Positions 1 through 8,517 of a stretch of DNA of 64,000 nucleotides are shown here, piece by piece. The notes beneath the pieces are model-generated. The model did no database searches, had not been told where the DNA came from, and saw only the letters and a program-made list of their open reading frames with translations. Numbering within the stretch: position 1 is the first letter of the stretch; every line of letters begins with the position of its first letter. Source of the stretch: JAHEDT01 sp963825615 (GTDB lineage: Bacteria > Desulfobacterota > Desulfuromonadia > Desulfuromonadales > BM103); the NCBI GenBank assembly GCA_963825615.1, contig CAWGTV010000001.1, positions 682,001 through 746,000 on the forward strand. The letters are read 5' to 3'. Made by a program: the position numbers and the translations under genes.

Positions 1-304
1 CTTCCAGATTGCCTTTACGCTGCCTGGCGATTTCCGCCACATCGCGGCGCTCAGAAGACAAAGGGACATTCAAAGAAAGGCACAAACGCTCGACAGAACG
101 TACATCCTCGCAACTTTCCAGGCGCAAAGCGTGATCAAGGTGTGCGGCTTCCAGTGTAAGGTTCAGTTGCCCGGCGACTTGATGCAGGAGTGAGAGAAGT
201 GCGACCGAATCGGCCCCGCCGGAGACGGCAACGAGCACACGGCTACCCACCGGAATATTACCGGATTTCACGAGGGCGTTATGGAAACGGCTCTGCAGAG
301 ACAT
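1..304 (-). CDS. tilS: tRNA(Ile)-lysidine synthetase TilS, N-terminal part (runs off window)
   Basis: Translating the minus strand from the ATG at 304-302 gives 101 residues that continue past base 1. The ATP-binding PP-loop SGGADS lies at residues 28-33, followed by the conserved AAHLDHALR stretch, as in the TilS/MesJ family. TilS attaches lysine to C34 of the minor tRNA-Ile with anticodon CAU so that it reads AUA codons. The gene lies just downstream of two CAT-anticodon tRNA genes, separated by a strong hairpin at 322-357. Only the catalytic N-terminal domain start is visible; the specificity domains are outside the window. Confidence 0.9.
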   Translation of the reverse strand, partial: MSLQSRFHNALVKSGNIPVGSRVLVAVSGGADSVALLSLLHQVAGQLNLTLEAAHLDHALRLESCEDVRSVERLCLSLNVPLSSERRDVAEIARQRKGNLE

Positions 305-321
305 AAACGCTCGCCTGAAAC

Positions 322-357
322 ACAGAACCCCCTTCCGGTGCTGGAAGGGGGTTCTGT
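322..357 (-). terminator. Hairpin ending the tRNA-fMet/tRNA-Met transcript
   Basis: A perfect 15-bp inverted repeat (322-336 with 343-357, 6-nt loop) lies 5 bases past the CCA end of the tRNA-Met gene, before tilS. On the minus strand it is followed by only GTTTC, so the U-tract is poor. It may act as a terminator or as a 3' processing structure. Confidence 0.6.
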
Positions 358-362
358 CAGTG

Positions 363-439
363 TGGTGGCGGTGCAGAGATTCGAACTCCGGACACTGCGG
401 ATATGAGCCGCATGCTCTAACCAACTGAGCTACACCGCC
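363..439 (-). tRNA. tRNA-Met (CAT), probably elongator
   Basis: A complete 77-nt cloverleaf with a 7-bp acceptor stem (GGCGGTG/CACCGCC), TTCGAAT T-loop, encoded CCA and anticodon loop CTCATAT gives anticodon CAT. It is not the initiator, because position 1:72 is paired and the anticodon stem lacks the GGG/CCC run. An alternative is tRNA-Ile2, in which TilS modifies the C of CAT; the neighbouring tilS makes this worth testing. Identity cannot be settled by eye. Confidence 0.88.
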
Positions 440-482
440 TAAAACCAGCCGGCCGCCAGACGCGGCGGCCATATATTAATAT

Positions 483-559
<77 letters not shown>

Positions 560-572
560 TCAGGGATTTTGG

Positions 573-601
573 AATTTACCCGTACCCCTCAACGATGTCA
601 A
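573..601 (-). promoter_or_regulatory. Sigma-70 promoter for tRNA-fMet / tRNA-Met
   Basis: Read on the minus strand: -35 TTGACA (601-596), 17-nt spacer, -10 TAAATT (578-573), placing the start just before the initiator tRNA. The -35 is a perfect consensus match, as expected for a stable RNA promoter. Confidence 0.8.
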
Positions 602-615
602 GCAAAAACTACCAG

Positions 616-1278
616 TTAACGCTGGCGAACAATGGCGGACAGGCGCTCCTTTTCCCGCAGCAGACTGGCCGCCTGATCGGCACTTTCGCGACTTGCGTAG
701 GGGCCGGCCAGCACCCGGTGCCAGACGCCCTTATTACCGAGGTTCACGGACTCGACATAAGTTTTCAGACGATAGCTATCAAGACGACCGGCCAGCTTTT
801 TTGCATCTGCGCTGGTCCGGAAGGAAGCGATCTGCACAATGAAGGCGCCGTCAGGCGAAACTGCCGGGACAGCGACGGGTTTCGACGGAGGCGGCGACAT
901 AGCGGCCTCCTTGGCTTCCTTTTTCGGCTTGCTTGCCGCGACCGGCTTTTGCTCATCGGGAGGCAGGTTGATACCGCTGCCCAGAGGGGCCTGATTGCCT
1001 TTCGGTAAATTTTCGTAAAAAGTCAGCTGGTCGTCCGGTTTCTCTGGAGGGGGCTCAGCTGCCGATGCCGGTGGCGGTGGCGGGGCAACCTGGATCACCA
1101 TTGGCAGCTTGGGTTTTTCTGCATCAGAGGTCATGCCGGGCAATGAGCCGCCCCGCTGGCCGAACACGACACCGAGGACAAAGCTGACTCCGGAAACAGC
1201 AAAGATCATAACCGCGATCAGGACAACCTGCTTGCTCTCGATTCTCCGCTGCGTACGTGTCACTACTGGTTGCGCCAT
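616..1278 (-). CDS. SPOR-domain inner-membrane protein
   Basis: A 220-residue protein. The start chosen is the ATG at 1278 (protein begins MAQPVVTRTQ), because GGGAGA lies about 8 bases upstream and an earlier in-frame start at 1326 would overlap argS. A short cytoplasmic basic segment precedes one membrane helix (about residues 17-40), a Pro/Ala/Lys-rich periplasmic linker (about 60-130) and a C-terminal SPOR domain (about 145-220, GAFIVQIASFRT then VLAGPYASRESAD). SPOR domains bind denuded septal peptidoglycan, so a role at the division site is likely by family. It lies 25 bases after argS and is probably cotranscribed with it. Confidence 0.85.
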   Translation of the reverse strand: MAQPVVTRTQRRIESKQVVLIAVMIFAVSGVSFVLGVVFGQRGGSLPGMTSDAEKPKLPMVIQVAPPPPPASAAEPPPEKPDDQLTFYENLPKGNQAPLGSGINLPPDEQKPVAASKPKKEAKEAAMSPPPSKPVAVPAVSPDGAFIVQIASFRTSADAKKLAGRLDSYRLKTYVESVNLGNKGVWHRVLAGPYASRESADQAASLLREKERLSAIVRQR

Positions 1279-1303
1279 AATTCCAGTCTCCCGCAATTTT
1301 CGG

Positions 1304-2962
1304 CTACATCTGTTCCGGCGCTTCAACTCCGAGCAGAGTCAATGCGCCTGCCAAAACCGTCCGGACGCCGTTGACCAGGTAAAGTCTTGCCCGGGTGGTC
1401 GCAGGGTCGTCGACCAAGACACGCTGCCGGTTATAATAACTGTGAAATTGGGCTGCCAGATCCTGCAGGTAATAGACAATCCGATGTGGTTCGCAGCTAT
1501 GGGCCGCACTGACAACCGTCTCAGGATAGCGTGCCAGATGCTTGGCCAGGGCCAGTTCTTCGTTCAACGTCAGGCTGGAAAGATCGCTTATGTCGGACGT
1601 CGGCAGGACAATCCCCTGCTCGGCAGCGTTGCGATTGATGCTGCAGACGCGGGCATGGGCATATTGCACGTAATAAACGGGGTTGTCATTGCTCTGGCGC
1701 TTAGCCAGCTCCAGATCGAAGTCAAGCTGGCTGTCGGAGCGGCGCATCAGGAAATAAAATCGGCAAGCATCACTGCCAACTTCCTCAAGCACCTCGCGCA
1801 GGGTAATAAAATTCCCGGACCGCTTGCCCATGGTGAATGGCTGGCCGTCGCGCAGCAGGTTGACCATCTGGATCAGCAATACTTCCAGGTCTTCCGGAGG
1901 GTGACCGAGCCCAGCCACGACAGCTTTCATACGCGGCACATAGCCATGGTGATCGGCACCCCAGACGTCGATCAACCGTTCGAAGCCACGGTCGAACTTC
2001 TCCATATGGTAAGCGACATCGGAAGCAAAATAGGTTGGACTGCCGTCCGACTTGATCAGCACACGATCCTTGTCGTCGCCGTAGTCGGTCGTCCGCAGCC
2101 AAAGCGCGCCGTCCTGCTCGTAGGACAGCCCTTTCTCAGCCAACTTGGCCAGCTCGACGACAACCATGTTCCGATCGTAGAGGCTCCGCTCGCTAAACCA
2201 GCTGTCGAAAGTGACACCAAAAGCCTTGAGATCTGCGGCAATCCAGTCAAGCACCTTGCTGATGCCAAAGGCCGTGCAACGCTTGACAGCCACATGTTCT
2301 TGAAGATCGGCAACCGCGGGGTCTTCTTCCTGCATTTTTGCAGCAAGGTCACGGATATATTCGCCCTGGTAGCCATCCTCAGGGAAGACAACCGTCTCAC
2401 CTTTTAGCTCGCGCAAACGCATCCATATGGAACGCCCGAGGGTCGCCACCTGATTGCCAGCATCGTTGACATAGTATTCGCGCTGCACGTCAAAGCCCGC
2501 TGCCTGCAGTATTGCGGCCACCGCGTCGCCGACAGCAGCACCACGGCCATGACCAATGTGTAGTGGACCGGTTGGGTTGGCACTAACGAATTCAACCTGG
2601 ACTTTGCGTCCCTGGCCAACCTGTGAGCAACCGTACTGGTTACCCTTTGCGGCGATGTCATGCAGCACCTCGTACCAACAAAGTGGTGTCAAGGTGAAAT
2701 TAATAAAGCCCGGACCGGCAATTTCAACCTTGCTGAGGAAATCGCAGTCATCAAGGGCCGCAACCAGGGCTTCAGCAATCTGGCGGGGTGACTTCTTCTC
2801 GGCACGGGCCATGGCCATTGCCAGGTTAGAGGCAAAATCACCATGCTCCGGGTTGCCCGGTACTTCGATCTGCAGATCGGGAATAACACCGGAATGCAAA
2901 GTGTTATTATCAAAACATGCTTGCAGAGCCTTGCCAATCTGCTCTCTTAAGCGGTCCTTCAT
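1304..2962 (-). CDS. argS: Arginyl-tRNA synthetase
   Basis: This 552-residue class I synthetase charges tRNA-Arg with arginine using ATP. The N-terminal additional domain is present, HIGH (residues 135-138, within PTGPLHIGHGRG) marks the ATP site, and MGKRSGN replaces KMSKS as is usual in ArgS. The C-terminal anticodon-binding helical domain ends with the family-typical LLGVEAPEQM. Length and all motifs are normal. It begins 7 bases after the small Cys-rich gene, so both probably share the promoter at 3175-3203. Confidence 0.97.
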   Translation of the reverse strand: MKDRLREQIGKALQACFDNNTLHSGVIPDLQIEVPGNPEHGDFASNLAMAMARAEKKSPRQIAEALVAALDDCDFLSKVEIAGPGFINFTLTPLCWYEVLHDIAAKGNQYGCSQVGQGRKVQVEFVSANPTGPLHIGHGRGAAVGDAVAAILQAAGFDVQREYYVNDAGNQVATLGRSIWMRLRELKGETVVFPEDGYQGEYIRDLAAKMQEEDPAVADLQEHVAVKRCTAFGISKVLDWIAADLKAFGVTFDSWFSERSLYDRNMVVVELAKLAEKGLSYEQDGALWLRTTDYGDDKDRVLIKSDGSPTYFASDVAYHMEKFDRGFERLIDVWGADHHGYVPRMKAVVAGLGHPPEDLEVLLIQMVNLLRDGQPFTMGKRSGNFITLREVLEEVGSDACRFYFLMRRSDSQLDFDLELAKRQSNDNPVYYVQYAHARVCSINRNAAEQGIVLPTSDISDLSSLTLNEELALAKHLARYPETVVSAAHSCEPHRIVYYLQDLAAQFHSYYNRQRVLVDDPATTRARLYLVNGVRTVLAGALTLLGVEAPEQM

Positions 2963-2969
2963 GATATCG

Positions 2970-3140
2970 TCAATCCTTCTCTACAACAGAGGCATCCTGT
3001 TCCAGCTTGGCTTTGCGCAGAGTAACGTCTTCAGAATAATCAGGGCAGTGCAGTGTGGCGCTGCCTTCCATTGAGAATCGCTTGGCGCAATTAGCGCGCC
3101 AAGCACAGTTCAGGCAGTGTTTTCGTCTATCCTCAGTCAT
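2970..3140 (-). CDS. Small Cys-rich protein, possible zinc ribbon (unknown function)
   Basis: A 56-residue protein beginning MTEDRRKHCLNC. I chose the ATG at 3140: the TTG at 3155 would leave only about 13 nt of leader from the promoter at 3175-3203. Cysteines form a CLNCAWRANC pattern (C-x2-C-x5-C) with a further HC downstream, suggesting a small metal site. I do not recognise a named family. It sits directly upstream of argS with a consensus promoter, so it is the first gene of the argS transcript. Confidence 0.7.
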   Translation of the reverse strand: MTEDRRKHCLNCAWRANCAKRFSMEGSATLHCPDYSEDVTLRKAKLEQDASVVEKD

Positions 3141-3174
3141 TTTCGCAGCTCGCAAGAGACTTAAAAAGTAGTGT

Positions 3175-3203
3175 ATGTTAGCCTTGCCATCTTAACCTGT
3201 CAA
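3175..3203 (-). promoter_or_regulatory. Sigma-70 promoter for the Cys-rich gene and argS
   Basis: Minus-strand reading: -35 TTGACA (3203-3198), 17-nt spacer, -10 TAACAT (3180-3175). It lies about 35 bases upstream of the ATG at 3140 and downstream of the terminator at 3264-3298, marking a clean transcription-unit boundary. Confidence 0.8.
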
Positions 3204-3263
3204 GCGCTCACAAAGGACATAAAATCCGGGGAATCCAACGTCGCATCTGGCCACGCCAGACAT

Positions 3264-3298
3264 AGAAAAGGCCCATTCTGCCTCGGCGAAATGGGCCT
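3264..3298 (-). terminator. Intrinsic terminator after the FtsB-like gene
   Basis: Arms AGGCCCATT (minus strand 3298-3290) and AATGGGCCT (3277-3269) form a 9-bp stem followed by TTTTC, 27 bases past the stop of the FtsB-like gene. Confidence 0.8.
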
Positions 3299-3324
3299 GA
3301 CATGTTGACTAATTTAAAACAGGA

Positions 3325-3636
3325 TCACCTTTTTCCGGAGAACTGAAAAACCAGCTCGTCGTCACGCACCATCCCCAATTCTGTACGTGCAATCCGTTCT
3401 ATGTAGTGGCGATCACTGCGCAAGGCTGATATTTCGCCGCGCAGTTCTTCGTTCTGAGCTTCAGTCTCGGCAATCTTCTGAGCCAAAGTCGCCTTATGAC
3501 CGGACAGTTTCAACATATGAAGAATCCCCCGTTCGCCGAAAACGGCAAAACCGAGGATAAGCACAACCAGCGCCAGCGGCCAAAAATTGAGTCGCCCCCC
3601 ATCAGGGCGTGAAGCTTGAGCAGGGCTTCCCGCCAT
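3325..3636 (-). CDS. ftsB: FtsB/DivIC-family septum formation initiator
   Basis: A 103-residue bitopic protein with a short cytoplasmic tail, one membrane helix (about residues 18-35, NFWPLALVVLILGFAVFG), a coiled coil rich in Lys/Glu/Leu (about 45-80) and the compact C-terminal motif RIARTELGMVRDDELVFQF. This pattern is that of FtsB/DivIC, which bridges FtsL and FtsQ in the divisome. Size is standard. It forms a monocistronic unit with a promoter at 3705-3733 and a terminator at 3264-3298. Family membership is secure; the choice of FtsB rather than another DivIC-like paralogue is less so. Confidence 0.85.
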   Translation of the reverse strand: MAGSPAQASRPDGGRLNFWPLALVVLILGFAVFGERGILHMLKLSGHKATLAQKIAETEAQNEELRGEISALRSDRHYIERIARTELGMVRDDELVFQFSGKR

Positions 3637-3704
3637 AACAAACCTCTACGCAGATAATCTGCCGATTTAAAAAAACCCCGTTAAGTATTGGATTCTTCCA
3701 TCAA

Positions 3705-3733
3705 ATCATATTAAAAATCAAGGTTTTTCGCAA
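3705..3733 (-). promoter_or_regulatory. Sigma-70 promoter for the FtsB-like gene
   Basis: Minus-strand reading: -35 TTGCGA (3733-3728), 17-nt spacer, -10 TATGAT (3710-3705), giving a leader of roughly 60 nt to the ATG at 3636. Confidence 0.7.
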
Positions 3734-3797
3734 ACATCCTCATAATATACGTGTGCATCTCTGCGAGATGCCACAAAGGGTGGCTCATGGCAACAAG

Positions 3798-3824
3798 AAA
3801 AGGCCTGCCAACGGCAGGCCTTTT
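3798..3824. terminator. Intrinsic terminator after the comEA-like gene
   Basis: A near-perfect inverted repeat (AAAAGGCCTGCC at 3798-3809, GGCAGGCCTTTT at 3813-3824, 3-nt loop) with a T-run on either strand, 8 bases past the comEA-like stop. It could work in both directions, but only minus-strand genes flank it. Confidence 0.85.
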
Positions 3825-3832
3825 GCTTTGGT

Positions 3833-4135
3833 TTACTCTACGGTCAGCTGCTTTCTGAACTTCGCTAACTTGGCCTGACCGACCCCCTTGACTTCTTCCA
3901 GCGGGTCAACAGTGCGGAAGGGGCCGTGCTCGGTTCGATAAAGCAGAATATGTTCCGACAGAGCCGGACCAACACCCGGCAGAGTCTGCACCTGTTCAGC
4001 CGTTGCCTGGTTAAGGTGAATGATTTCGACAGTTGTATCAGCAGCGGGATTTTCAGCTACAAGAGAGGAAACCGGAGACAAGCCGGTCATGGCGACAACA
4101 ACCAACAGGCACAATATTGCAAGATAACGTTTCAT
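3833..4135 (-). CDS. ComEA-like helix-hairpin-helix DNA-binding protein
   Basis: A 100-residue protein starting MKRYLAILCL; the ATG at 4135 is preceded by GGAGGGAAATGTA, so the in-frame ATG at 4150 overlaps the ribosome site and is rejected. A signal peptide or membrane anchor (about residues 1-24) is followed by a short linker and a tandem helix-hairpin-helix domain: LNQATAEQVQTLPGVGPAL, then GPFRTVDPLEEVKGVG. This is the compact ComEA type that binds double-stranded DNA without sequence preference, typically in the periplasm during DNA uptake. No other competence gene is nearby, so a competence role is only inferred from the family. Confidence 0.85.
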   Translation of the reverse strand: MKRYLAILCLLVVVAMTGLSPVSSLVAENPAADTTVEIIHLNQATAEQVQTLPGVGPALSEHILLYRTEHGPFRTVDPLEEVKGVGQAKLAKFRKQLTVE

Positions 4136-4339
4136 TACATTTCCCTCCATAACATAAAAATGAAAGAACCCGATGCGGGCATAACATCCTGCAACCCCTC
4201 CTTAAATCACACCTCCCTCCCGGATCAGTATCGCCGCCCAACCCGGCTCACCTTGAGCCCCATCGGATGGTTGGCAAGGTCAAGTGAAATTATCAGATTT
4301 TACGTCTTTGTTAATTTGTCCTGGCGATTTCTTGTCGAA
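4136..4339. other. Purine-rich leader region upstream of the comEA-like gene
   Basis: About 200 bases separate lptD and the comEA-like ATG. Read on the minus strand, the part nearest the gene is strongly G-rich (runs such as GGGAGGGAGG and AAGGAGGGG), with a small GGCTC/GAGCC hairpin. An extended -10-like TGATAAT lies at about 4290, without a clear -35. I see no ORF and no riboswitch class I can name. Confidence 0.35.
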
Positions 4340-7165
4340 TTAAAAACCGCTTCCGAAACCCTGGTTCATCCCAATGCCTGCCAGCACGAAAGTCACCATC
4401 ACTTCCTGGTCGTCCTGTTCGTTTTCCCGATATCTATTGCGATATGACAACAGAATGCTCCAGCACTTAGAGCGGTACTCAAGCCCAACCAACTTCTCAA
4501 GTTCCCGTTTGTCACGAAAATCATAGCGTTCTTCAAAACGTGCATAAACTGGCTTCAGAAGAGAGGTGTCCAGTTGAACCTTGAGATAGTCCGTTGCGAC
4601 AGCGTAAAAATCCACGTTTTTGTAGGAGTAATCGACATTAACAGAATTCCCCGCATTGTCCCTGGCAGACGCACCGATCGTGAGGGTACGCAAGAGGGAA
4701 TTGCCATAGACGGGGACCAGGCTTTCCGCATGCAAAGAAATTTTTCTGGTAGGCTGGACATCCAGCTCAACCCGGACATCCGAGAATGGCCGATTTTCCC
4801 CTGAACGGTTGTTTTTTGCTTCATCGATATTGTAATTCTGGGAAAGACGCAGGTTGAAGATTTCACGGTAGATCCTTGAACCATCCGCAGCCGTACTGCG
4901 TGCGGTCAACCGATTTACCAAAGCATAGGAAATATCATTCTGGAGTTCATTGCGGTCATAAAGGTCAAACAACGGCAGGTCATCCTGGGAGACCTCGGGA
5001 ACATAGGTATATACCACCTTCGGTTCGACGCTGTGCTGGATTCTCTGAATGCCCCACCGATCGACCGCAAAATCTTTCTCCAGATGGGTGGCAAGCCCCA
5101 GAGAGAACTCAGGGACAGCTTGCTCGTTATCCTTATCATCGACATTGTAGAGTCGCTGGTAAAGCGCAACTTGCGGGACGACTTCAAGCCAGGACCCGGG
5201 TTTGAATACGGCAGAAACAGAAGGCTTCAAGAAGAGCCGTTCGCCATCCTCACCCTGCTTACGATAGAAATGCGTCGCATAACTTTCCAGGCCGGCATAA
5301 AGAGGCGTGTTACCTAGACGATAGCGCGCCACACTGAAACCCAACTCCGGAAGGCGTTGCAAGGTTTCATCGGTATCACCTTCCAGGTCCTTGATATAGC
5401 GTGAATAACCGACCAGATTAAGTTTCTGCCAATTGCGCTGCAGCATTATCGTCGAAACCGTCTTATCACGATTATAATCCGCCGAAGATTCTCCGAACTC
5501 TTCGAAGAACAACTGGTCATCGGCATACTCAGCATCAGCCATCAAACGCCAACCGCCTGCCAAATTGCCACGATGGCCCCACTTCAGATAATAGAGGTTA
5601 GGATTCCCTTTGAGTCCCGTGACGTTATAGTATAGGGCCTTACCGTTGTTCTGGTGGGCCAGGGCATAACGGTATTCAAGGCCCTTGCCAAGACCAAGTT
5701 CAGAAAGGTAGTCAAGGTAGATCGTTGCATCCATGCTGCGGTCTATGACCTGGTACCAAGATAAAGAGGCCATTGCCCCCTTGTAGTTCGAATAACCGAA
5801 AGAAGGGGTCAGAAAACCCGACTCACGCTCCGACTTCACCGGGAACGCCATATACGGGGTATAAAGGACTGGGACATCATTGATATGGAACCAGACATGC
5901 TTGGCCCGGGCATACCCCTCGAGGGTAACGTCAACCTCGCTCGCGGAAAATTTCCAGTCAGGGACTTCACCGTCACACGTCGTGAAGCTGCCATGTTGAA
6001 CATAATAATCTGCCTGGCTACGCTTCTCGATCTGCTCACCGGAGATATGGAAGTTGCCCTGATGTACGAACATCCGCCCATCTCGAACCTGTCCCTGTCC
6101 GGTTGCCATGTTGTACTGCATGCTTTCCCCTGAGACTTCGGTACCGTCATCATTGAGCTGGACATTCCCCTTGGCCGCGACATCCTGAGTCACCGCCTGC
6201 CAAAGCAGCTCTTCTGACTTCAACTCGACGCCCTTCTGCCTGAGGATGACATCACCTCGAGCCTCGTAGCTGTCGTCTTCGGAGCTGTAAGCAAGGTAAT
6301 CGGCAACCAGGACAATCTGCTCCTTCCGGTCACTTTCTGCGGCTGGGCTAGCAGCTATCTCCTTGTCGCTTGCCTGCTCAACGGCAGTCTCAGCAAGTTC
6401 TTCTATCGCCGCGGCGACGGGCTCGGCAACCAGGGCATCATTCGAGACCGTCGTGCTTGGCGAGAGCGTTTGATCGGAACGCCTTGCAGGATTCTCAGCC
6501 ATAGGAGCAAGTTCGTGGTTTTCAGGCTCGGTGGTTTTTACCCTGCCCTGTGCAGTCGAGACCAGTGCCCGCGATTCCACTGCGCTCTGAGCGAGAGAGG
6601 AGTTATCCTGTTGGGAGAGGGGAGACTCAGTGGCAACTTGTGACTCGGCTATTACCGGGCCTTGCCCAGGAGAGAAGAAACGACTGGTTCCGAGTCCGGA
6701 CAACAGCAGTCGCCCGGAAGAGTTTTCATGCATGCCCAGCAATGCCGCCCTCATCTGCTGGAGCAATACGGCATTCAACCCCTGTCTGGCGACAAATTCG
6801 CCAGGCAAGCATTCGGGAGAATGATCCAGATTTGTCGCCAGGGGAGAAAAATCTTCGGCGGGCACCTCGCTCAAAAAGCCTTTACTGAGCCAGGCGGCAT
6901 CGACTTCGTGAAAATGGATCAACCCGTCGTAAAGATTTTCCTCGGCAGTAAAGTTGTGCACCTTGACCGGGATTGAGAGCTGGCTTTCCAGGTAGTTGCC
7001 AAGCGCTTCTGCCTGTTCAGCAGAGGACACTAGGCCAGAGCCATCCAGCGCGAAACCGACCGTGATCCCCGGCTGGGCAACAGCAGGCTGGCTCAAAGGC
7101 CCCCAGAGAAGCATGCCGATGATGAGCAACATGGACAGCGTCGCCCCCACAGATAAATTTCGCAT
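4340..7165 (-). CDS. lptD: LPS-assembly protein LptD with an additional N-terminal domain
   Basis: A 941-residue outer-membrane protein, well above the usual 700-800. Residues 1-30 are a signal peptide. Residues 33-165 form an additional domain (ITVGFALDGSG, then VDAAWLSKGFL) that resembles a degenerate phosphonate-type periplasmic binding domain. Residues 170-282 are a low-complexity Ser/Glu/Ala linker. From about 284 comes the OstA/LptA-like domain (VADYLAYSSEDDSYEARGD) and then the LptD barrel, including LYTPYMAFPVKSERESGFL and a terminal aromatic GFGSGF. LptD with LptE inserts lipopolysaccharide into the outer leaflet. It starts 22 bases after folC, suggesting cotranscription. The core identity is sure; the N-terminal assignment is tentative. 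Confidence 0.93.
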   Translation of the reverse strand: MRNLSVGATLSMLLIIGMLLWGPLSQPAVAQPGITVGFALDGSGLVSSAEQAEALGNYLESQLSIPVKVHNFTAEENLYDGLIHFHEVDAAWLSKGFLSEVPAEDFSPLATNLDHSPECLPGEFVARQGLNAVLLQQMRAALLGMHENSSGRLLLSGLGTSRFFSPGQGPVIAESQVATESPLSQQDNSSLAQSAVESRALVSTAQGRVKTTEPENHELAPMAENPARRSDQTLSPSTTVSNDALVAEPVAAAIEELAETAVEQASDKEIAASPAAESDRKEQIVLVADYLAYSSEDDSYEARGDVILRQKGVELKSEELLWQAVTQDVAAKGNVQLNDDGTEVSGESMQYNMATGQGQVRDGRMFVHQGNFHISGEQIEKRSQADYYVQHGSFTTCDGEVPDWKFSASEVDVTLEGYARAKHVWFHINDVPVLYTPYMAFPVKSERESGFLTPSFGYSNYKGAMASLSWYQVIDRSMDATIYLDYLSELGLGKGLEYRYALAHQNNGKALYYNVTGLKGNPNLYYLKWGHRGNLAGGWRLMADAEYADDQLFFEEFGESSADYNRDKTVSTIMLQRNWQKLNLVGYSRYIKDLEGDTDETLQRLPELGFSVARYRLGNTPLYAGLESYATHFYRKQGEDGERLFLKPSVSAVFKPGSWLEVVPQVALYQRLYNVDDKDNEQAVPEFSLGLATHLEKDFAVDRWGIQRIQHSVEPKVVYTYVPEVSQDDLPLFDLYDRNELQNDISYALVNRLTARSTAADGSRIYREIFNLRLSQNYNIDEAKNNRSGENRPFSDVRVELDVQPTRKISLHAESLVPVYGNSLLRTLTIGASARDNAGNSVNVDYSYKNVDFYAVATDYLKVQLDTSLLKPVYARFEERYDFRDKRELEKLVGLEYRSKCWSILLSYRNRYRENEQDDQEVMVTFVLAGIGMNQGFGSGF

Positions 7166-7187
7166 TGCATTTATCCGTCATAAAAAT

Positions 7188-8482
7188 TCAAGGATGATCA
7201 ACCGCGCATTGCGCCACGGCAGCCCCCCCCTCCTTAAACTCATGGCGTAATTCGGCAACCAGGTAAAGTGAACCGCAGACGACAACCGCGGCCCGCGACC
7301 CGGCATTTGCAAGAGCAGCAGAAAAACCTTCGACGGCGCTGGCATATTCCTGAACCGCCACGCCCTGGGCCACAGCCCAGGCAACGATCTTTGCGGGGGG
7401 CACGGTCTGCCCGCATGAGACCGGCACAGCATATACTGCAGCAGTAAATTTTACCAGCGGCATCAGTGCTTCGACAGGATTACGCTGGCCGCTCATGCCG
7501 ACCACGAGGTGAATGCCTGACACCTCTTGTGCGGCGAGATAATCGGCCAGACAGGTAATCCCTGCCAGATTATGCGAAACATCCAGGAGCACCCGGCGAG
7601 GGTTGCCCTGCCACTCAAGACGCCCTGGCCAGGAGACCGACTCGCAGGCGGTGCGTATGGCTTGATCAGTTATGGCAACACCCTGTTTACGCAGTTGCAT
7701 GGCCCCGGCAACAGCCTGCGCGAGGTTGTCAAGCTGATGAACCCCGCCCAGCGCACAAGACAGGCCATGAAGTTGGTCTTGGCCAGAGAGGAAGGTCAAA
7801 TTTTCGTGATCGCCCTGCCACGAAAAATCACGGCCGGCCAACTGCACTTCAGCGCCGAGATCGGCCGCCGACCGCGAGGATGACCGCGACGGCCTCGGGG
7901 TCCTGCTTGCCAACGACAACCGGGATACCGGCTTTAATGATACCGGCTTTTTCAGAAGCAATTTGCGCCAGTCGTGAGCCGAGATATTCGCAGTGGTCCA
8001 GGCTGACCGGGGTGATCAGGCACAGCTGTGGCTCGACGATATTGGTCGCATCAAGGCGTCCGCCAAGGCCGGTTTCAAATACCGCAATATCAACCTGGTG
8101 CTCCTTGAAGGCCAGCAGGGCCATTGCCGTCGTTGCCTCAAAGAAGGTCACCGGGAGTAGCCCCGGCGGCCGCACGAACGGTTTCTGCGAGGGACGCAGC
8201 CTCACTGCGACTGATCGGCACACCATCCACACGGATACGTTCAGTGAAACAGTGCAGATGTGGCGAGGTGTAAAGCCCGACCCGCAATCCCGAATGCTTG
8301 AGCATTTCAGCCAGCATGACACTGACCGAACCTTTACCATTGGTTCCGGCGACATGGACACACGGCAGAGGCTCCCGCAGGCGTGGCAAGCGGGCTTTCA
8401 GAGCCTGCATATTCTCCAGTCCAAGCTTGACCCCGAAGAGTTGCAGCCCGTAAAGGTAGTCCAGGCTGGTCTGATAATCCAC
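7188..8482 (-). CDS. folC: Folylpolyglutamate/dihydrofolate synthase FolC, frame broken twice as read
   Basis: The coding signal continues across three frames. From the GTG at 8482 the first segment has the P-loop GTNGKGS (residues 46-52). Near 8150 one additional base shifts to a frame reading VTFFEATTAMALL, then FETGLGGRLDATN. Near 7873 another additional base shifts to the last frame (ADLGAEVQLAGRDFSW to the stop at 7188). Removing two bases gives 430 residues, the usual FolC length. FolC adds glutamates to folates and may also make dihydrofolate. It follows accD by 35 bases, the common accD-folC pairing. Because the gene is essential in most bacteria, sequence error is more likely than decay. 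Confidence 0.85.
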
Positions 8483-8517
8483 CGGCTAGCGTCCTGTGTG
8501 ACTGGAACTTCTGGGCA

